Origin: Hetaerina americana
Taxonomy: Eukaryota; Arthropoda; Insecta; Odonata; Calopterygidae
Assembly (NCBI GenBank): GCA_022747635.1
Contig: JAKTNV010000005.1
Span: 40,052,738 to 40,116,737 of the forward strand
DNA length: 64,000 nt
Reading direction: 5' to 3'
Shown here: one piece after another, positions 12,131 to 25,235 of the stretch
Layout of the letters: every line of letters starts with the position of its first letter
Position numbering within the stretch: position 1 is the first letter of the stretch
Program-made: the position numbers and the translations under genes
The notes under the pieces: model-generated
Told to the model about the DNA's origin: nothing
Database searches by the model: none
What the model saw: the letters and a program-made list of their open reading frames with translations, nothing else

Positions 12131-14140
12131 TTATCATCATCTGCGGATTACGATGAAGTAACAGAATGAGACTGAGAGAGGTGCAGTAGCTAATTCCCCC
12201 ACTTCTTGCGCTGAAAATCAGGGATCAGATATCTCAATGTACGGAATTTTTTCTTCAGGAATTCCGAATCAAGAGCAGAGAGATCCGAACTGAAAGAGAG
12301 AAAATACGCGTGCGCAAATTTCAAACACCGAACGGATTACATGGCAAGTGCCGCGGGTCAAAAAGAGTCTCAACTTGAGGGAGGGTTTTACTGTTGTAAA
12401 AGGTTTAGTCAATAAACCGGTAAGTTACGTAATACGCAGGAACACATCGATCCATGACAAAGGGGCAAATCGCAATGCCCCCTCCCCTCGGAATATGTAC
12501 TTAAATCTTAGTACACTCTATGGTGTCTCCACTAGCAATAAAAAATCCGACGATATGACCTTTTGCCTTTAATGCACACGGTAATTGCTGTGCGTAAAAA
12601 GCATCATATTTAAACTCCACCGATAATTTCAACAATCAAAAACAAAACGGGAGATAACAATTCAGGGAGATAGTATCCTCCAGGAGTGGGAGTATATTTA
12701 CATCTAGTTAACAGCTGAAGTCTACGGGAAATACATCGTACCTTCTCATTACGATTAACGCGTAAAATCACGATTTTCCAGTCACGTCTTCCTTCATGCT
12801 AGAGAGATTTTCCGCTGATCAATTGTGATTCCACGGTCTTTTAAAAAGTACCCAATTTGTATATGATATGACCAGGGCACTAAAAAAAAACCACGACATG
12901 CGCTATCCGATGTCGTTCCGTTAGTACGAATGCATTTATTCCACATGACAGTTAATTTATACGACCACCAACTCAGCCACGCGAAGCGATGGATATTCTG
13001 GGTGTGACATTACATTTGCAAGAGACTCATCCCCTCAGTCCTCTTCTTAGGCGGATGTAGTAAAAATTAAAAGAATCTTTTATGTTTCAAGTTGCTACAG
13101 GTTGTATGTTTATCCATTTTAATTAATAGAACTGTGTTTACGCTCGTGAGTTCCTTCGTAAACATACGTTAACGTATAGACATATAAGTATCTCTAGCAG
13201 CAAGTGAGCGCCTCGACATGGGACAAACCAATACAATGATAGCTGTGTCGCTAATTTTTGAACGATGAACCACACGATGGAGATATTTTTAGACCATCCA
13301 AATAAAATATCTAATCCTGAATCATGCAGAATATATTCATTCTGAAACTTTAGCCACTTCAACCGCACTACCACTTTACTAATAAAACTTATGCGACAGA
13401 TATATTACACATTAACCTAAAATAAAGCTCTCGATCCTTCGATCGAGAGCTCCTAGAGATCCTCGAGCCTTCGATCCCCAAGTACATACACCATCGAGTT
13501 TTGATCTATCTCCAACCCACCAACTATTCCAAGATATCCAACCTTCTTTTTACAAGTCATTAAATCTAATACTTCATCGTTACCCTTCTATCATACCCGA
13601 TTCTCTTCCTCCACCCTTCTCAGATTGTGTCATAAAAGTAAGGTTTGACAAACATTCCCGGAAACGACAACTCATTCAAATGAACGTTTTTCGGGTGCAA
13701 TTAGAGAATAGTCCATGCTAAAAGCTCGAACTTTCAGATAGAATTATGCAAAAGGTAGATCGGTAAGCATATTTTTTAATTATCCCGGTCGATTAAACGT
13801 ACTTCAGAGAAGTGCTATGCTAAAATTTTCAGAATACCCGGAATTAGTAACCCTTAGGCTAGAGCCACCTTAAAAAGAAACTATTCGGGCGTGCATATTT
13901 CCAAGGATAAAGGACAGGAGTCCACAAAGACGAATCCGCTGAGAGTACCCTCTGTAAGGATCTGTAAATGTATTTACGCTGAGATTTTGGCTCAAAAACC
14001 TATCGAGAAGGCGTTTATGGGGAATTTCGCGTGCGAAGGGACCATCAGAACGGCTGGCTATCTGCTAATTGACCCTTGTGCGCTATCGAGGAGAAAGAAG
14101 AAGAGCGGGAGAAGCTGCGCCCTCTTAGGGCGCCACTAAA
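12131..14140. other. AT-rich intergenic DNA
   Basis: No gene or element recognised. It contains the small perfect hairpin at 13,426-13,451. Confidence 0.4.
13426..13451. repeat. Perfect short hairpin (11-bp arms, 4-nt loop)
   Basis: Arms agctctcgatc and gatcgagagct around the loop cttc. It stands alone in AT-rich DNA, with no T run after it in either direction. Function unknown. Confidence 0.6.
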
Positions 14141-14720
14141 TCTCGTTTCCTTTCCTCGGAAACGCCTTCATTCCCTGCCCTAAATCATTCTGGATCGCCG
14201 AAAAGCCTGCGGGCAACAGTGTATCCTCTCCTTCCTCACCGGGATCGTTCGATTAGCCTCGGGCGCCCTTCCCAGCGCCTAGCTATTAGCCCTCCCCCCC
14301 TTCCTCTTTTGATACCTCGCACCACCTCCCGAGCGGGTCCCCTTTCATTCCTTCTTTCGCTCCAAATGACTCCCCCCCCCCGCGACCTCTCCTTTCTCTC
14401 TCTCTTGATAGAGAGAGAGGGAGAATATCCATCCTCTCCCCGCTCGTCCCAGAGGACACCTCCCTCGGTTAACTCATGACAATCACGTGATCCTCCGCCG
14501 CCCTCTCGCCTTTGTCTTCCGACTCCGCGGGGACCGGTGGAGGAGGAGAGGGAGGGCGGTGTAGGGAGGGAAATAGATTGGCGAAATGGAGTAAGGTGTA
14601 GGAGGAAGGAAGAAGGATCGCTTTCCTTTTCTTGCGATTCTCCTCGGAACCCTTTTCGGGCTGCAAGGGGGTGTCAAAATCTTACCGCCGCTCCTCAGAC
14701 CGACGTTAGTGTTCGTAGTC
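14141..14720. other. GC-rich island, pyrimidine-rich then purine-rich
   Basis: C/T-rich to about 14,410, then a CT/GA inverted dinucleotide run (14,397-14,421) and a G/A-rich part. Frames on both strands are low complexity. No gene called. Confidence 0.4.
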
Positions 14721-15779
14721 TACAACACCACCAGCCCGTTATGGGACCGTACATTCAGCCGACTTGAGGATGAAGGATTTCATGTGTGCAAGGAACGATT
14801 TCCTTTGTTGAAGACAAAATATTGACGTCTCCTCAAAGCAGAGCGAAAGCCTTATATACATTTATCCATCCACAATTCCATCTAAACAACCGCCCAAAAT
14901 AGAACCGCTGGCATGCGAGTCGGGTCCAAAATAAGGAAAAAGTACACTGTCAATTACACTCGATCACAGTGGTAAATAATGAAATAATATATCATCCCCG
15001 TTCAGTGATCAACCGTAAAAAAATAGTTAGGAAAAACGCAAAAATATAGGATAGTCTTCCAAACATGAAGCCCATATATTTTTTCTGCTTCAAATTTATC
15101 TATTGACATATATTTATTTCCGGTGAAAAGGGAAAAGGTGTTCACAAACTTTTCGCTTCCATTTCGGCTGATTTTCATTACTTAATTCTCAATAGCTTGA
15201 AACTAGCAGTCATTTTTCATTTTTTCCACCTATGCTACATCAGCCCAATTGCTCGTCCCTTAGTTCAAACTATGAGTAACCGCACTACGCATAGGAGGAA
15301 TGTAATTTTACATTGCAGGTAATGTACGTGTAATCAACCCAATCAGGTGTTCCATTTTGCCAGCGATGTTGGTACTTAATGATCCTACCGACTGATAGGA
15401 AGTGCAGCTAACTCAAATAAACCTTCGGCAAGATGAGAGGCTGTTATAGCTGCCGAATTAGCAGCAAATATATTAATAGGCACATCCTTGGTTCAGAAAT
15501 GAGTTTTTAATGTGAGGGATAGATGTGATGACCACTCGTATAAAAATAAAGATGTACGAGAGATGGAACAGCGGATTCAACTTTGCCACTTCGAAAAGCG
15601 TCGAGAATGATGTTCGATAAGTAGGTCAAACAATGGACAAAGCCTCCAGCTCTGGCGAAGCCAAAGAGAACACTTTCCCACGGCATTGTCCATGCCGGAA
15701 AGAAGAAAAGGATCGATTCCGCACAATTTTTCAAAAATGTCCTACACCAATGATTTTTCGTTTCGCTCCCTCACAAAAA
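14721..15779. other. AT-rich intergenic DNA
   Basis: Nothing recognised beyond short chance frames. Confidence 0.4.
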
Positions 15780-16500
15780 CTGATCGATTAAGTAATATGC
15801 AACTTCGAAAGTGGCGGGCAAACGTGCGCAACTAGTATGCGATAATCTGCGAAAGAGGAGAAAGAAAGAAAAATGTCGGGAGTACGTGGTGCCACTCGGG
15901 GGAGGAGAAAAAAAATTAAGCAACAAGATCTGCGGAGATGAAAAGGAGGCTAGCGGAGGGAGGGACGTAAGGATTTGCAATTCTTTTTTATCGTCATTCT
16001 CTCTATCTCCAGGCACACTGCGGGAAGAAAAGAACATCTCCGGTCGTAATATAAGGCACTCTCTCGTCTTGAGTGGTGGTGGCGGCAAGGGGGAGAGTAA
16101 TGGTGGAGGAAGACCTTTTGTGAGGAGCGCGGAGATGGCTATCCGTACACTCACATTGGCGCCCCACTCCCTCCCCCCACGCACACCCGTAGCCTTCTCC
16201 TTTTCATCCGCCCCTCTCCACCCCACCCCTTCCCGCCTCCGTCGCAATGAACACTCGGGCGTTCGATTCGCGGGGCGATGGATGAAGAAGAAGAAGGAAA
16301 AGACCCTTCGGTGACGACGATGCTCTCAGAGAGCAAAAAATAAAATGAAGTGCTCGTTGGATTTCGCGGAGGAAGGAACAGATTAAAGGGGAGGCGGGGA
16401 AAGGGAGGGGGACTCGGAGGTAGAGGGGAACGAGGCGAAACTAGGCCGGGCCAGTGGCCCTCTGAGCCCTCTCCTGGGTCCTGGACGAACGCTGGTGCCT
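15780..16500. other. GC-rich purine-asymmetric island
   Basis: A G/A-rich plus strand with C/T-rich blocks at 16,140-16,240. Overlapping frames of 158 (minus) and 167 (plus) codons cover the same bases in opposite directions, as expected from composition. No domain seen. Confidence 0.4.
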
Positions 16501-18460
16501 ACTACCACGGATGTGTGATTCTGCCGTGATCTTTATCCGCTTTTTGTACCGAAACTCTATCGCGGGCAAGTTTTCTAAATTAATTTAACCAACAGCGGTC
16601 AGTCCACTCTAGATAAAACTATTAAATAATGTTGAAAAACATCTGATTATCAATAATAAATAATTACCTAAAATAAATGTGATAACTAATATTGACTTGA
16701 ATTTAAATTCGCCTGAAATATTTGTAAACCATTAAAAATGAGGGGGAATGGAAACGTGTCCACTTAAATAAAGAACCGATTCAATAGTGTTAGCTATACC
16801 CAATAGGGCGCTATTCTGATCTTCAATCTGAGAAAATTACGAATAATTAACTCCTTTTAGGCACTTTTTACATTAAACCATGCACACAGCTCGTTATTAA
16901 GAAACAACATTTGAGTCAGCTAATTAAATCATGGAAGTAATACATATGTTTAATTCACGTTCCACGTTCATCTTCATTGATTGTCTTAAGCTATAGTGTG
17001 AAACATACATGTATGCCAAAACTTGAGAAATCAGTGATCAATTTGAAACTACAGTTTTAAGTCGATTGAAATAATACATAGGTTAACAATGGTAACCACG
17101 TACGACGGGGGGTTTTAAAAATATTTTTGTTCAAAAGGTAATACCAACGCTTCCACCAGAACATAAATTCAAATTATTCACTGGTGAAAGTAGACCGAAA
17201 AGTCCGCCAGATAGAATTACTTCTTTGTATTACGCAGACTTAGAATGTACTCTGGGGTAAAAATACGCTAAACAAACTCCCTGAGAGCATTTCACTCCTA
17301 TTTAGACTGAAATACTTAGAATAGATGTAGAAATATATATATATAATCTCATCAGAGGAATTCATAAATTTTTCTCGGTTTTAACACGTCACTCCAAGAC
17401 AGTATTTTTATCATGAAAATCTATATAACGTCATATCAGATTGTTAAGAATTTTTAGGATATATTCACTTTAAAAGAAGTTGATTTATCATCTCGACAAG
17501 ACAATATCCTGCGGTATTATTGGCTAATATCTTAGATATTATCGCGCTTCCACCTATCTTGATCAATTCTCCGTTTATAAAATGTCTACCCAGCCCACAG
17601 ACCCCAATTTCAATTTTCTCCAACCCACTTTTTTTTCCCAATCAGTAGTCGTTAAACGAGATTGGTATTCACGAAACTAAATCATAAACCTGCACTGATT
17701 AGATTAGCATTTCACCAAAAATTTAATATAATCAAGGATTCCTATGAGATTTCAATACATTCCCAAAGGATGAATTTCCCAATTTTCGCGTTCGGATTTT
17801 TATTTCTCTTGCGGCAGAATTATTAACACCAGAGTATTTTTTCGGCTAATTTTTGGGACTGAGCTCATAATGTCCGGATAGTAAGGCACAGAAGCAGATC
17901 AAAATGAGCGAGTGCTAAGTACTTCACTCATAAGAGCCATGTCTTCGTGGCAAACAAGTGAAATTACTTCTTCCTGATGAGCAGACACCACCAGTTCAAA
18001 TCAGGAGTGCTTTCACTTCTACGAATTTATTATTTCTCAGTTAACTTTTCCATTTGGAGAAATTTTATCAAGTTATTGAAACACGAGCATGTTCCATTGA
18101 TTAGGAGAAAGAGCTTCCTTGTCATTGATTGGTGAGCTAATAAAATTCCTTCATTCGAGATCTAGTTCAGAAACACATAATTATTCGTAGAAATTCCGCA
18201 AATACTTTTAGATTTCGATCATAAAAAATACCAGTTATGAAATGAACAAATGTTTTCGTGCTTGGTGCTCTCGTCGTTTTGAAATGGAGGCACATGAAAC
18301 ACGACATGTTCCATGTGTAAGGGCCCCAGATACCAAAACAGAAACGCGAAACAAATGAAATTATCTCATCAACCAGGAAAAAACACACAAACCACGAAGA
18401 CCTCACGCAATTATTTTCCGTGAACATATTGTGTGCGGTACCGAAAGGACGAACTCCGAC
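16501..18460. other. AT-rich intergenic DNA
   Basis: Nothing convincing. A B-box-like stretch at 17,992 (agttcaaatcaggag) has no good A-box partner and is not called as a SINE. Confidence 0.4.
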
Positions 18461-19180
18461 CCCACCGCGTGAAACATTTTTCTAGACGGAGGCCGTGGGT
18501 AGATAAAAAAAATGTATGACTGAGCGCAGACTTAGGAGAAGAGTAAAGTCGTGGACAAAGATAGGGTGCGGGGGGGGGAGGGGGGGGACAATTTTTAGAG
18601 TTTGGGCGAACAAGTGTTTACCTTTCATCAGGCAAGCATGATGTTTTCTCCAAAGGGGGCGGCCGAGTCCATATGACGAAATCCTCGGTCAAGTAAAAGG
18701 TTCTGTACTCGGCAGCACTGTGACGACGGCAGGGGGCTAACTCAACACACACCTAACGGGGACTTTCATTGGGAAAGTACACACACTCACGGGCATGGAA
18801 GAGGGAGACAGACGGGTGGGGAAGAGGGAGGGAGGCTGGATGGAATGAGATTTGGGCGGGGCAGAAAAACGAACACGAACGCAAGAGTTTGAACAAATTA
18901 ACCGACCGTCCGTCTTGGTCATGGCTGTGAAAAATGCGCGCATTGGGCCATACACATTCTAAAGGGCAGATAAACCCCCCCATTCTCCAATCTGACGTAG
19001 GAAGGGGAGAGTTTTTCAAACTGACTGCGAGGGGGGAGTTGTTCTGTGGGTATGACAGCAACCAAGACGAGAAACTATGAGTAATGAATGCAGGATTAAT
19101 TACAGCGGGAAAAACAAGTGGCTGGGCGTGAATACGAAGTAAAATGGAGAGTCTAATAACTGACATTTTGGGAGCAGCCA
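18461..19180. other. GC-rich island with poly-G runs
   Basis: Includes G runs at 18,570-18,588. The frame of 142 codons at 18753-19181 (minus) overlaps others and has no recognisable domain. Confidence 0.4.
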
Positions 19181-20619
19181 TCTAACAATTAGGAAAAAAT
19201 CGCTCACGTTGGACAGTGCCAACAGATCGGAAGGACATGAATTCTTATTCAAAAATAGCTTCTTTCCTGCGCAACTTATGCTGTAAGAAATAAACAACGC
19301 TTTGTTTCTGTGATAGACTTTCTTCGTTTAAACAGGTTCACAGAGGATTCCCAAATACGTTCGAATAGGTATCCTAACTATTATCATAATAAACCTCCAC
19401 TCACGCGTGAATAATTTAATAGTCTTATGCCATAAGACCTTTATCTTGTTTCCAACAAAATATTTTAAATGAACACTGGAATTAATCGTTAAGTGCGCTG
19501 GTGTCTTTCCGTCCTTACGCTAGGCAATCAAGCTATTGCTCCTAAAGAATCATATACGCCACGAGTAGATGCTCATAATCGACTCAAACTATGATTATTA
19601 AAATTAAAAAAGTGCATTCCGAGTGGCATGCGTTAATATAAATTTTTGTGCCTTTAAAAAAGCTGATGAAGTTAAATCAAGGATCCTTAACCTTTTTTGA
19701 TAGTGAACCCTCATTCCCTACCACTCAAAGCAAAATCTAAGTTTAACATGCAATACAAAAGGTTATTTAAATTAGAAATAGACACAAATAAATCTAAAAA
19801 AACGTATACTCAATGAATTCAAAGTATGTAAGGGGAAGAATAGCCTCAAAAATTTTAAAGAAAAATTTGTTTTGCCTATGTTTCATATCATATACTATGC
19901 CAATAAAAAGCAATTTCTATTAAATTGGATTTAATTACCTTTTGGCTATAATTCCTTTCCAAAACGAACTATTCCTCGGAGGGGAATGATTCGAGAGCGT
20001 TCAGTTTCAGTGAGCATCACAGACTTTGGTTCCATTCTATAATCTGCTAAGATTTATCTGTGGCAACTAATTCACCATTTAAAGTTTTAATTTAAATAAC
20101 TTCATAGATTTGATCATTTACGGAGAAAAAAATCCATTTACAAATTTATAGGTTAAGTTTCTCTTCACCCTTTTTCACCTCTTAGGATAATTTGTTCGGT
20201 TTTTTACCAGAACATTGTTCAACGCCTCCAAAAGACTACGTACACTCAATCACACATTGATCTTGAACAGAGTAAGATATACCTGGAAACCAACCAATTA
20301 TACACATTTCCTCTCGTTAAGCCGACTGAAAACGAAATTAAGGGGATTGAAATAGATACCCAGAAGAAAATATTTTTATAACATTCTCAAAAATAACTTA
20401 AGGCTCAAATTCAAAGCTCGACTCATCGTTTAGATAATTTTATTGATAACAATTTCATCAAAGTGGGTAGAACATTGATCGATCAACACCTCGCACCACA
20501 ATCGAAATTTATAAAAGAAAGTCGCAGAAATGTTAGGAAACTAATTAAGTGAGAATGAATACCCTGAACACAAACAGTAAGAATCAACAGAGTCCATGAC
20601 AAATGAAACAAAACGTTCT
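19181..20619. other. AT-rich intergenic DNA
   Basis: No element or gene recognised. Confidence 0.4.
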
Positions 20620-21220
20620 CCCTCCCTAGCAGTCATGTGGGCATTGATTCCCCCTGCTAGGTGGGATGGAACTTCCAAATACACACCGGCGCTCTATACG
20701 AGAGGCATACCGGCCAGTCCGGAGGGAGCGCTCCCCGCCTATTTCCTAGTCGACTGTGCGAAAGGGAGGCCAGGCCGACTCTCCCACCCACCGCCCGGTC
20801 CCTCTTTGTCCCCCACCCAGCATTCCCTCGCTCCCCGTGCCGCGTTTTGACTTTTGAGCAGACCCGGGCTGAGCTGGAGCCGCAAGTGGGAGGAGCTGCT
20901 GCCGCTCTTCGTGGGATAAGACCTGGGAGTTGAGGAAACGCTCCGAGTGGTGAATTAATGTTTAATTTGCTCGCAAATCCTCCTCCTCCCTGTTTGGGAC
21001 ACTCGGTCGGGCCTTGGTTCCGCCGCTACCTCTCTCGCGGAGTCAGTTGTGGGTGGGGCAAGGCGAAGGGAGGGCGGAGAGGGAGGGAGTGGGGGGGGGA
21101 AGGAAACGGAATGGCCGAATTGTAGGAATCGAGTGACCTTAGCGCCGAGATGTAGCCGCAAGTCGCCCGGGACGAAGTGCGTTAAAATTAATTTATGCCT
21201 GGCTTTATGAGTTCCCAAGT
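20620..21220. other. GC-rich CpG-containing island
   Basis: GC-rich on both halves, with frames of 84-90 codons on plus and 87 on minus, none recognisable. A CpG-rich promoter of an unseen gene is possible, but nothing in the sequence proves it. Confidence 0.35.
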
Positions 21221-22129
21221 AAATTCCGCAGTCAAATACGCGAGGGCTTATTTGAGTGCGGAATTTAGTTTGGGAGTACTAACCAACGGATAGTTTCACA
21301 AAGGATAACGCAGCCTTGAGTCTACTATAGCGAGGGAGCAGCCACCTCTACCGAACCAAATTTTAATTTACGTTGCTTAAGCTCAGCTTGAAGTTCTCCG
21401 TCTTGTTTAGGTGTGATTACGTTTTTAGTAGATGATTATTCATGAAAAAGTGACTAAGAGGTAGTACGATGCAGATAGGATAGAACTTTAGCCTACTGAA
21501 ACAAAACCACTGTTGAAACAAAACCCCGTGTGTGATTTCAACAAAGATACACCGCTTGAGATAGCGCAATAAAATAATTAGATAAACCTATAGAACACTC
21601 GCGAACACCAGTCTCCCACGACCCAAAGAAAGAAGGCCATTGTGAAAAATATCGTCCGGGAAACTTCAGATTAATACTCGCAGATACAGTGGAACAAAAA
21701 CAACAGAAGTCAGTATGTAGTATATGTATAAAGAATGTGTGTATATGCATATGTATAAATATAAATAAATATATACATATTAATATCATATAAATATATA
21801 TACTCAGGTTATGATGAGTCATGTAAAATTTAGCATCATATCTGGTAAGATGCTTTATGAAAAACCTCTAACACCCATAAACTGGAACAAACAGGAGAGG
21901 CCGGATACATCAAACTGAGCTAAGACGAACATGAATTCAATACTTCGCTGATCTTAAACGGGCGAAATTTTATTAATTGATAATGAAGCGAGGTCGCGGT
22001 GTTCATTTGTGATTGAAGGGAGCGACTCTCGGGTCATTCTGGAAATGTTAAACCGGCAATGCCAAGAGGAATATTTCGCCATCAAAAATTCAACAACCAC
22101 TGATCCCTAGCTCTAACTTCTAAATCAAG
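21221..22129. other. AT-rich intergenic DNA
   Basis: Contains an AT-rich tract with ATAT/ATAAAT words at 21,720-21,800; otherwise nothing recognised. Confidence 0.4.
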
Positions 22130-22520
22130 GATGAGAACCGGGTGCTCTCACCAAGCTTCACCCCCGGCTGAATCCATTAGCGTATTAAGTGAATTCCGGG
22201 GTCATTGGGAGGAGAGAGAGATAGAATGCAAAGGGGAGGGACGCTCCGGGACAAAAAGAATTTCTTTTGGGGGGGCGGGTGGGGGAGCGAGAGAGGGAGA
22301 GGGGAAGGAACAAACAACGGTGTTTGCGGCAGGTAACGACAATGAATCTCTCACGCGACCGGCGCAGAATTTGAAGAAAAAATAAAAGCGAATGAAATTA
22401 ATGGCCCGAGGAGGAGGGGACTAGATGAACGGAGGCAGATACCGCGAATAGAATAAATCGAGGAGAATTTTTAGAGGGTGGAAAACGAAGGGGAAGGAGA
22501 GGGCGTGGCGGGTAGATATC
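22130..22520. other. Purine-rich GC island
   Basis: G/A-rich on the plus strand. The single 84-codon frame is low complexity. Confidence 0.4.
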
Positions 22521-22604
22521 GTGGACTAATTTACCATTAACAAAACGAACGATTCCACGATTTATGTCGTGGAACTGCTCCATACCGAAGAATAATAAGA
22601 AGAC

Positions 22605-22734
22605 AATTAATTCCACAAACAAATTTATTTCACACCAACGAGCTAGGTTTTGACAAACTATGTCACATGATGATTGCGGAATATTTCCAAACCTCGTTGG
22701 TGGACGTGGAATAAATTTATTCATGGAGTTAATT
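22605..22734. repeat. Degenerate foldback element with decayed hammerhead-like core
   Basis: Imperfect inverted repeat: the arm at 22605-22651 pairs with 22688-22734 around a spacer of about 36 bp. On the minus strand the left arm reads atcatgTGACATAGTTTGTC, then AAAACCTAGCTCG, then AATAAATTTG. This is the same order as the CTGATGA / stem II / GAAACC / AATAAA modules elsewhere, with mutated core bases. Probably an old copy of that repeat class. Confidence 0.45.
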
Positions 22735-22834
22735 AAGTGTATTTTTATTGTTCTTGGATATTTTACCATTATTCCTGTGATGGCAAGGACTAATGGGTAC
22801 GTGAACTCGAAGCATAAATAAACACACGAGAGTA

Positions 22835-23700
22835 ATAAAGGAGAGGGCATGGGGCGAGCAAGTCTCACTCAATATGCTGTGGGCCAAGCCCTAGGCCATT
22901 CGAGGTTTTTTGAGATGGGGAGACGGGAAGACTCATAATTAATGGTAACGAGGGAAATATATAAGTTCAGGGGTGGTTAAGCACCGGCGAATGGCTTTCG
23001 TGGTAGGGGAGGGGAAACGTTTTCGTACCTCGGTTGAGCAGTCTACTCCCCAGCTACCCCCACATAACATGCAAAGACGGCGAGGGGTACGAACGCGTGG
23101 ACGAATGGCAGAGATTTTTACGTAAGAGGGGAGGGGGACGAAAGAGATAGGAGGAGGTGAAGACGAGGGGATTGAGCCCATAATCCCAAATTTATTTCCA
23201 ACCAGCGCGGTGATGGACTCCATTTCAAACAGGTGAACACGAGAGGAAGGTCGTGGGAGGGGGGAGAGTGAAATGAGGGGCTTCGGAGCCCGAAATCCCC
23301 GACTGAAACCCGGTAAATACGGCAGATGAAAGGTAGACTCATGGCCGGCGGCGCGACCCCGAGAAGAGGATGGGGAGTTTTTATTATGGGGGTGGGGGTT
23401 CCAGGAGGGAGCGAAGCTACTTGGTGGAATTGGAAGGAGCCAGGTGAATCAAATATTCTCTCCCCTACATTTCCCCCCCAAATCTTATCTCTTTGTTCAC
23501 ATCCATTCCCGAGAAAAAAGGATAAATTGCGCAAAATATGCCCAAGAGGCTAAAAATTATTTGACGCTCTATGGCGAGAGGAGGAGTAGATCGGTGGTGG
23601 TGTCAATTACAGTCACAGGAGTAAGAGGCAAGATGCGATTACCGCAACGGGGGGCAACGGCGAGGCTCAAATCCATTTTTGATTATTAAAATCTGTACGA
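22835..23700. other. GC-rich island
   Basis: A G-rich plus strand with an opposing C/T frame of 138 codons at 23118-23534 (minus). No domain recognised. Confidence 0.4.
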
Positions 23701-23784
23701 AACTTCTCTAAATTTCAGCTGTTAGCGACTATGAATTTTTAGTTTTTTTAATAAATTATTCAAATATTTTAATACGGAGGGTAA

Positions 23785-24110
23785 TTTTTTTATGGATGTG
23801 AGACCTAGTCTTCGAGGAAAGAGGATGAGTGTGAATTGGAGGCTTTTGAGACCTGGATGAGGCGAAAAATGGGGTAAATGAGTTGAGCAAAATAGAGAGG
23901 GGGGAAAATGCTCAAGTTTTAAAAATGGCAGGCGAAGAGAGGAAGCTGCTGAGGGGAATCTGAAGAAGACAGAGAAAGTAACAATACGAAATATTGAAAG
24001 GTAGCAGGATGCTGAAGACAATTAAGGTCTTAGTAAGAAGGAAGAATGTTGGGCGCTCGGGGTAGAGGAAGGAAGTGACTAGGCCTCTCAGATAACATAA
24101 AAACTGTCAG
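23785..24110 (+). mobile_element. Highly decayed LINE reverse transcriptase relic
   Basis: Split over frames, the plus strand still reads EAFETWMRRKMG, then MAGEERKLL, then SRMLKTIK. These correspond in order to EAFEMWVWRRMEK, MVGEERGLL and SGMLKTVIEG of copy A. Stops and indels are frequent, so this is an old pseudogene. The recognisable part begins around 23,840. Confidence 0.65.
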
Positions 24111-25094
24111 AATTCACGAATAAACGAAGAAGGAAATGATGGAGAGCACACAAAAGGTATTTTTCGTGATGCATAGAAGTAACGGACATAAGGTACGTCC
24201 GTTAACCTTCCTTTAACACAGATAGGATACCTTGAATTAAATGAATATTTTTGTTCACGCAGCTTGCTTGATGGGACGACGAAGCAAGCAGCACGAACGT
24301 CACACACGGATGGTTACCTTGGTTGAGTCAACAATAGAAAACGGAGATCATTGGATTGTTAGGAAACAAGGAAGCAAACTTTATGTAAAAATGGAGTATT
24401 TGGGGTAAAATGCGAGAAAGGGACTCCATCTACTAACTGGACGGTCGCAAAAGAGACAAATTTGAGAACCGACTACTGCTTAGGGAATGGAACTTGTAGT
24501 CTGATTCGAAGCAATATTTTAGTATTTGGGATGTCTTCTCAAATGCGTGATAAGGATAACGACGGCAACTAAAACAAAAGTGCGCAACTAATTTAAATGT
24601 GACTAAATGGATAGGTGTGATACCAAACACGACTCAGGCCGCAGCCGTGGAAAGCTTGCCTTGATTTTCTTATTCCTCTCTTCAAAATGTAAACCCTGAA
24701 CGAATACCGTATCCTTCCATTTACTATTCACTTCGAATACATATTTAAAAAAACGTTTAGCAAATATTTTCATCGGACATAAGAAATAATGGCATTTCCA
24801 TTGTCAGAGTTCATAAAGACTGGATAGTGTCTTTATTTGGCTTCTTCTTATTGGATCCCGCTTCGACAACGGCCCCACGAAATGCAACGCTGCGTGCTAC
24901 GCTAACGATGATGAAAAATGATTGACATGACAAATTCAAAATGAATAATGCACATAGGTAATTCAAAAAAGAGAAAAGACTTGGTTTAGTCCAAAATTAA
25001 AATGAATGAATGGCTTATCTCATTTGAAACTGCGATAGAGCAATTTTTTAACGCTTCAAGACAGATTTAGAATGGGTTTTTGAAGACTAGAACA
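24111..25094. other. AT-rich intergenic DNA
   Basis: Nothing recognised between two old LINE relics. Confidence 0.4.
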
Positions 25095-25235
25095 TAAACC
25101 GAACGTTCTCCCCACTGCAAAGGTGAGAAATTTGGGTAAACGAGGTAAAGGGAAGGAAATAATTGGATGTTGGATGGAATGAAAGGAGACAGAAAGCATG
25201 CGGAGTTGAATGATGATTAATTGCAATGCAGGTTT
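25095..25235 (+). mobile_element. Short LINE 3' coding relic
   Basis: The stretch aaacgaggtaaagggaagga followed by ggatgttggatggaatgaaa (25138-25184) matches the LGKRGKGRN..MLDGMKGGRK end of the LINE protein at nucleotide level, with indels. It may belong to the same broken insertion as 23,785-24,110. Confidence 0.55.

Noticed and set aside
17920..18015. tRNA-like stretch with a B-box-like agttcaaatcaggag
   Set aside because: No convincing A box and no second copy in the window.
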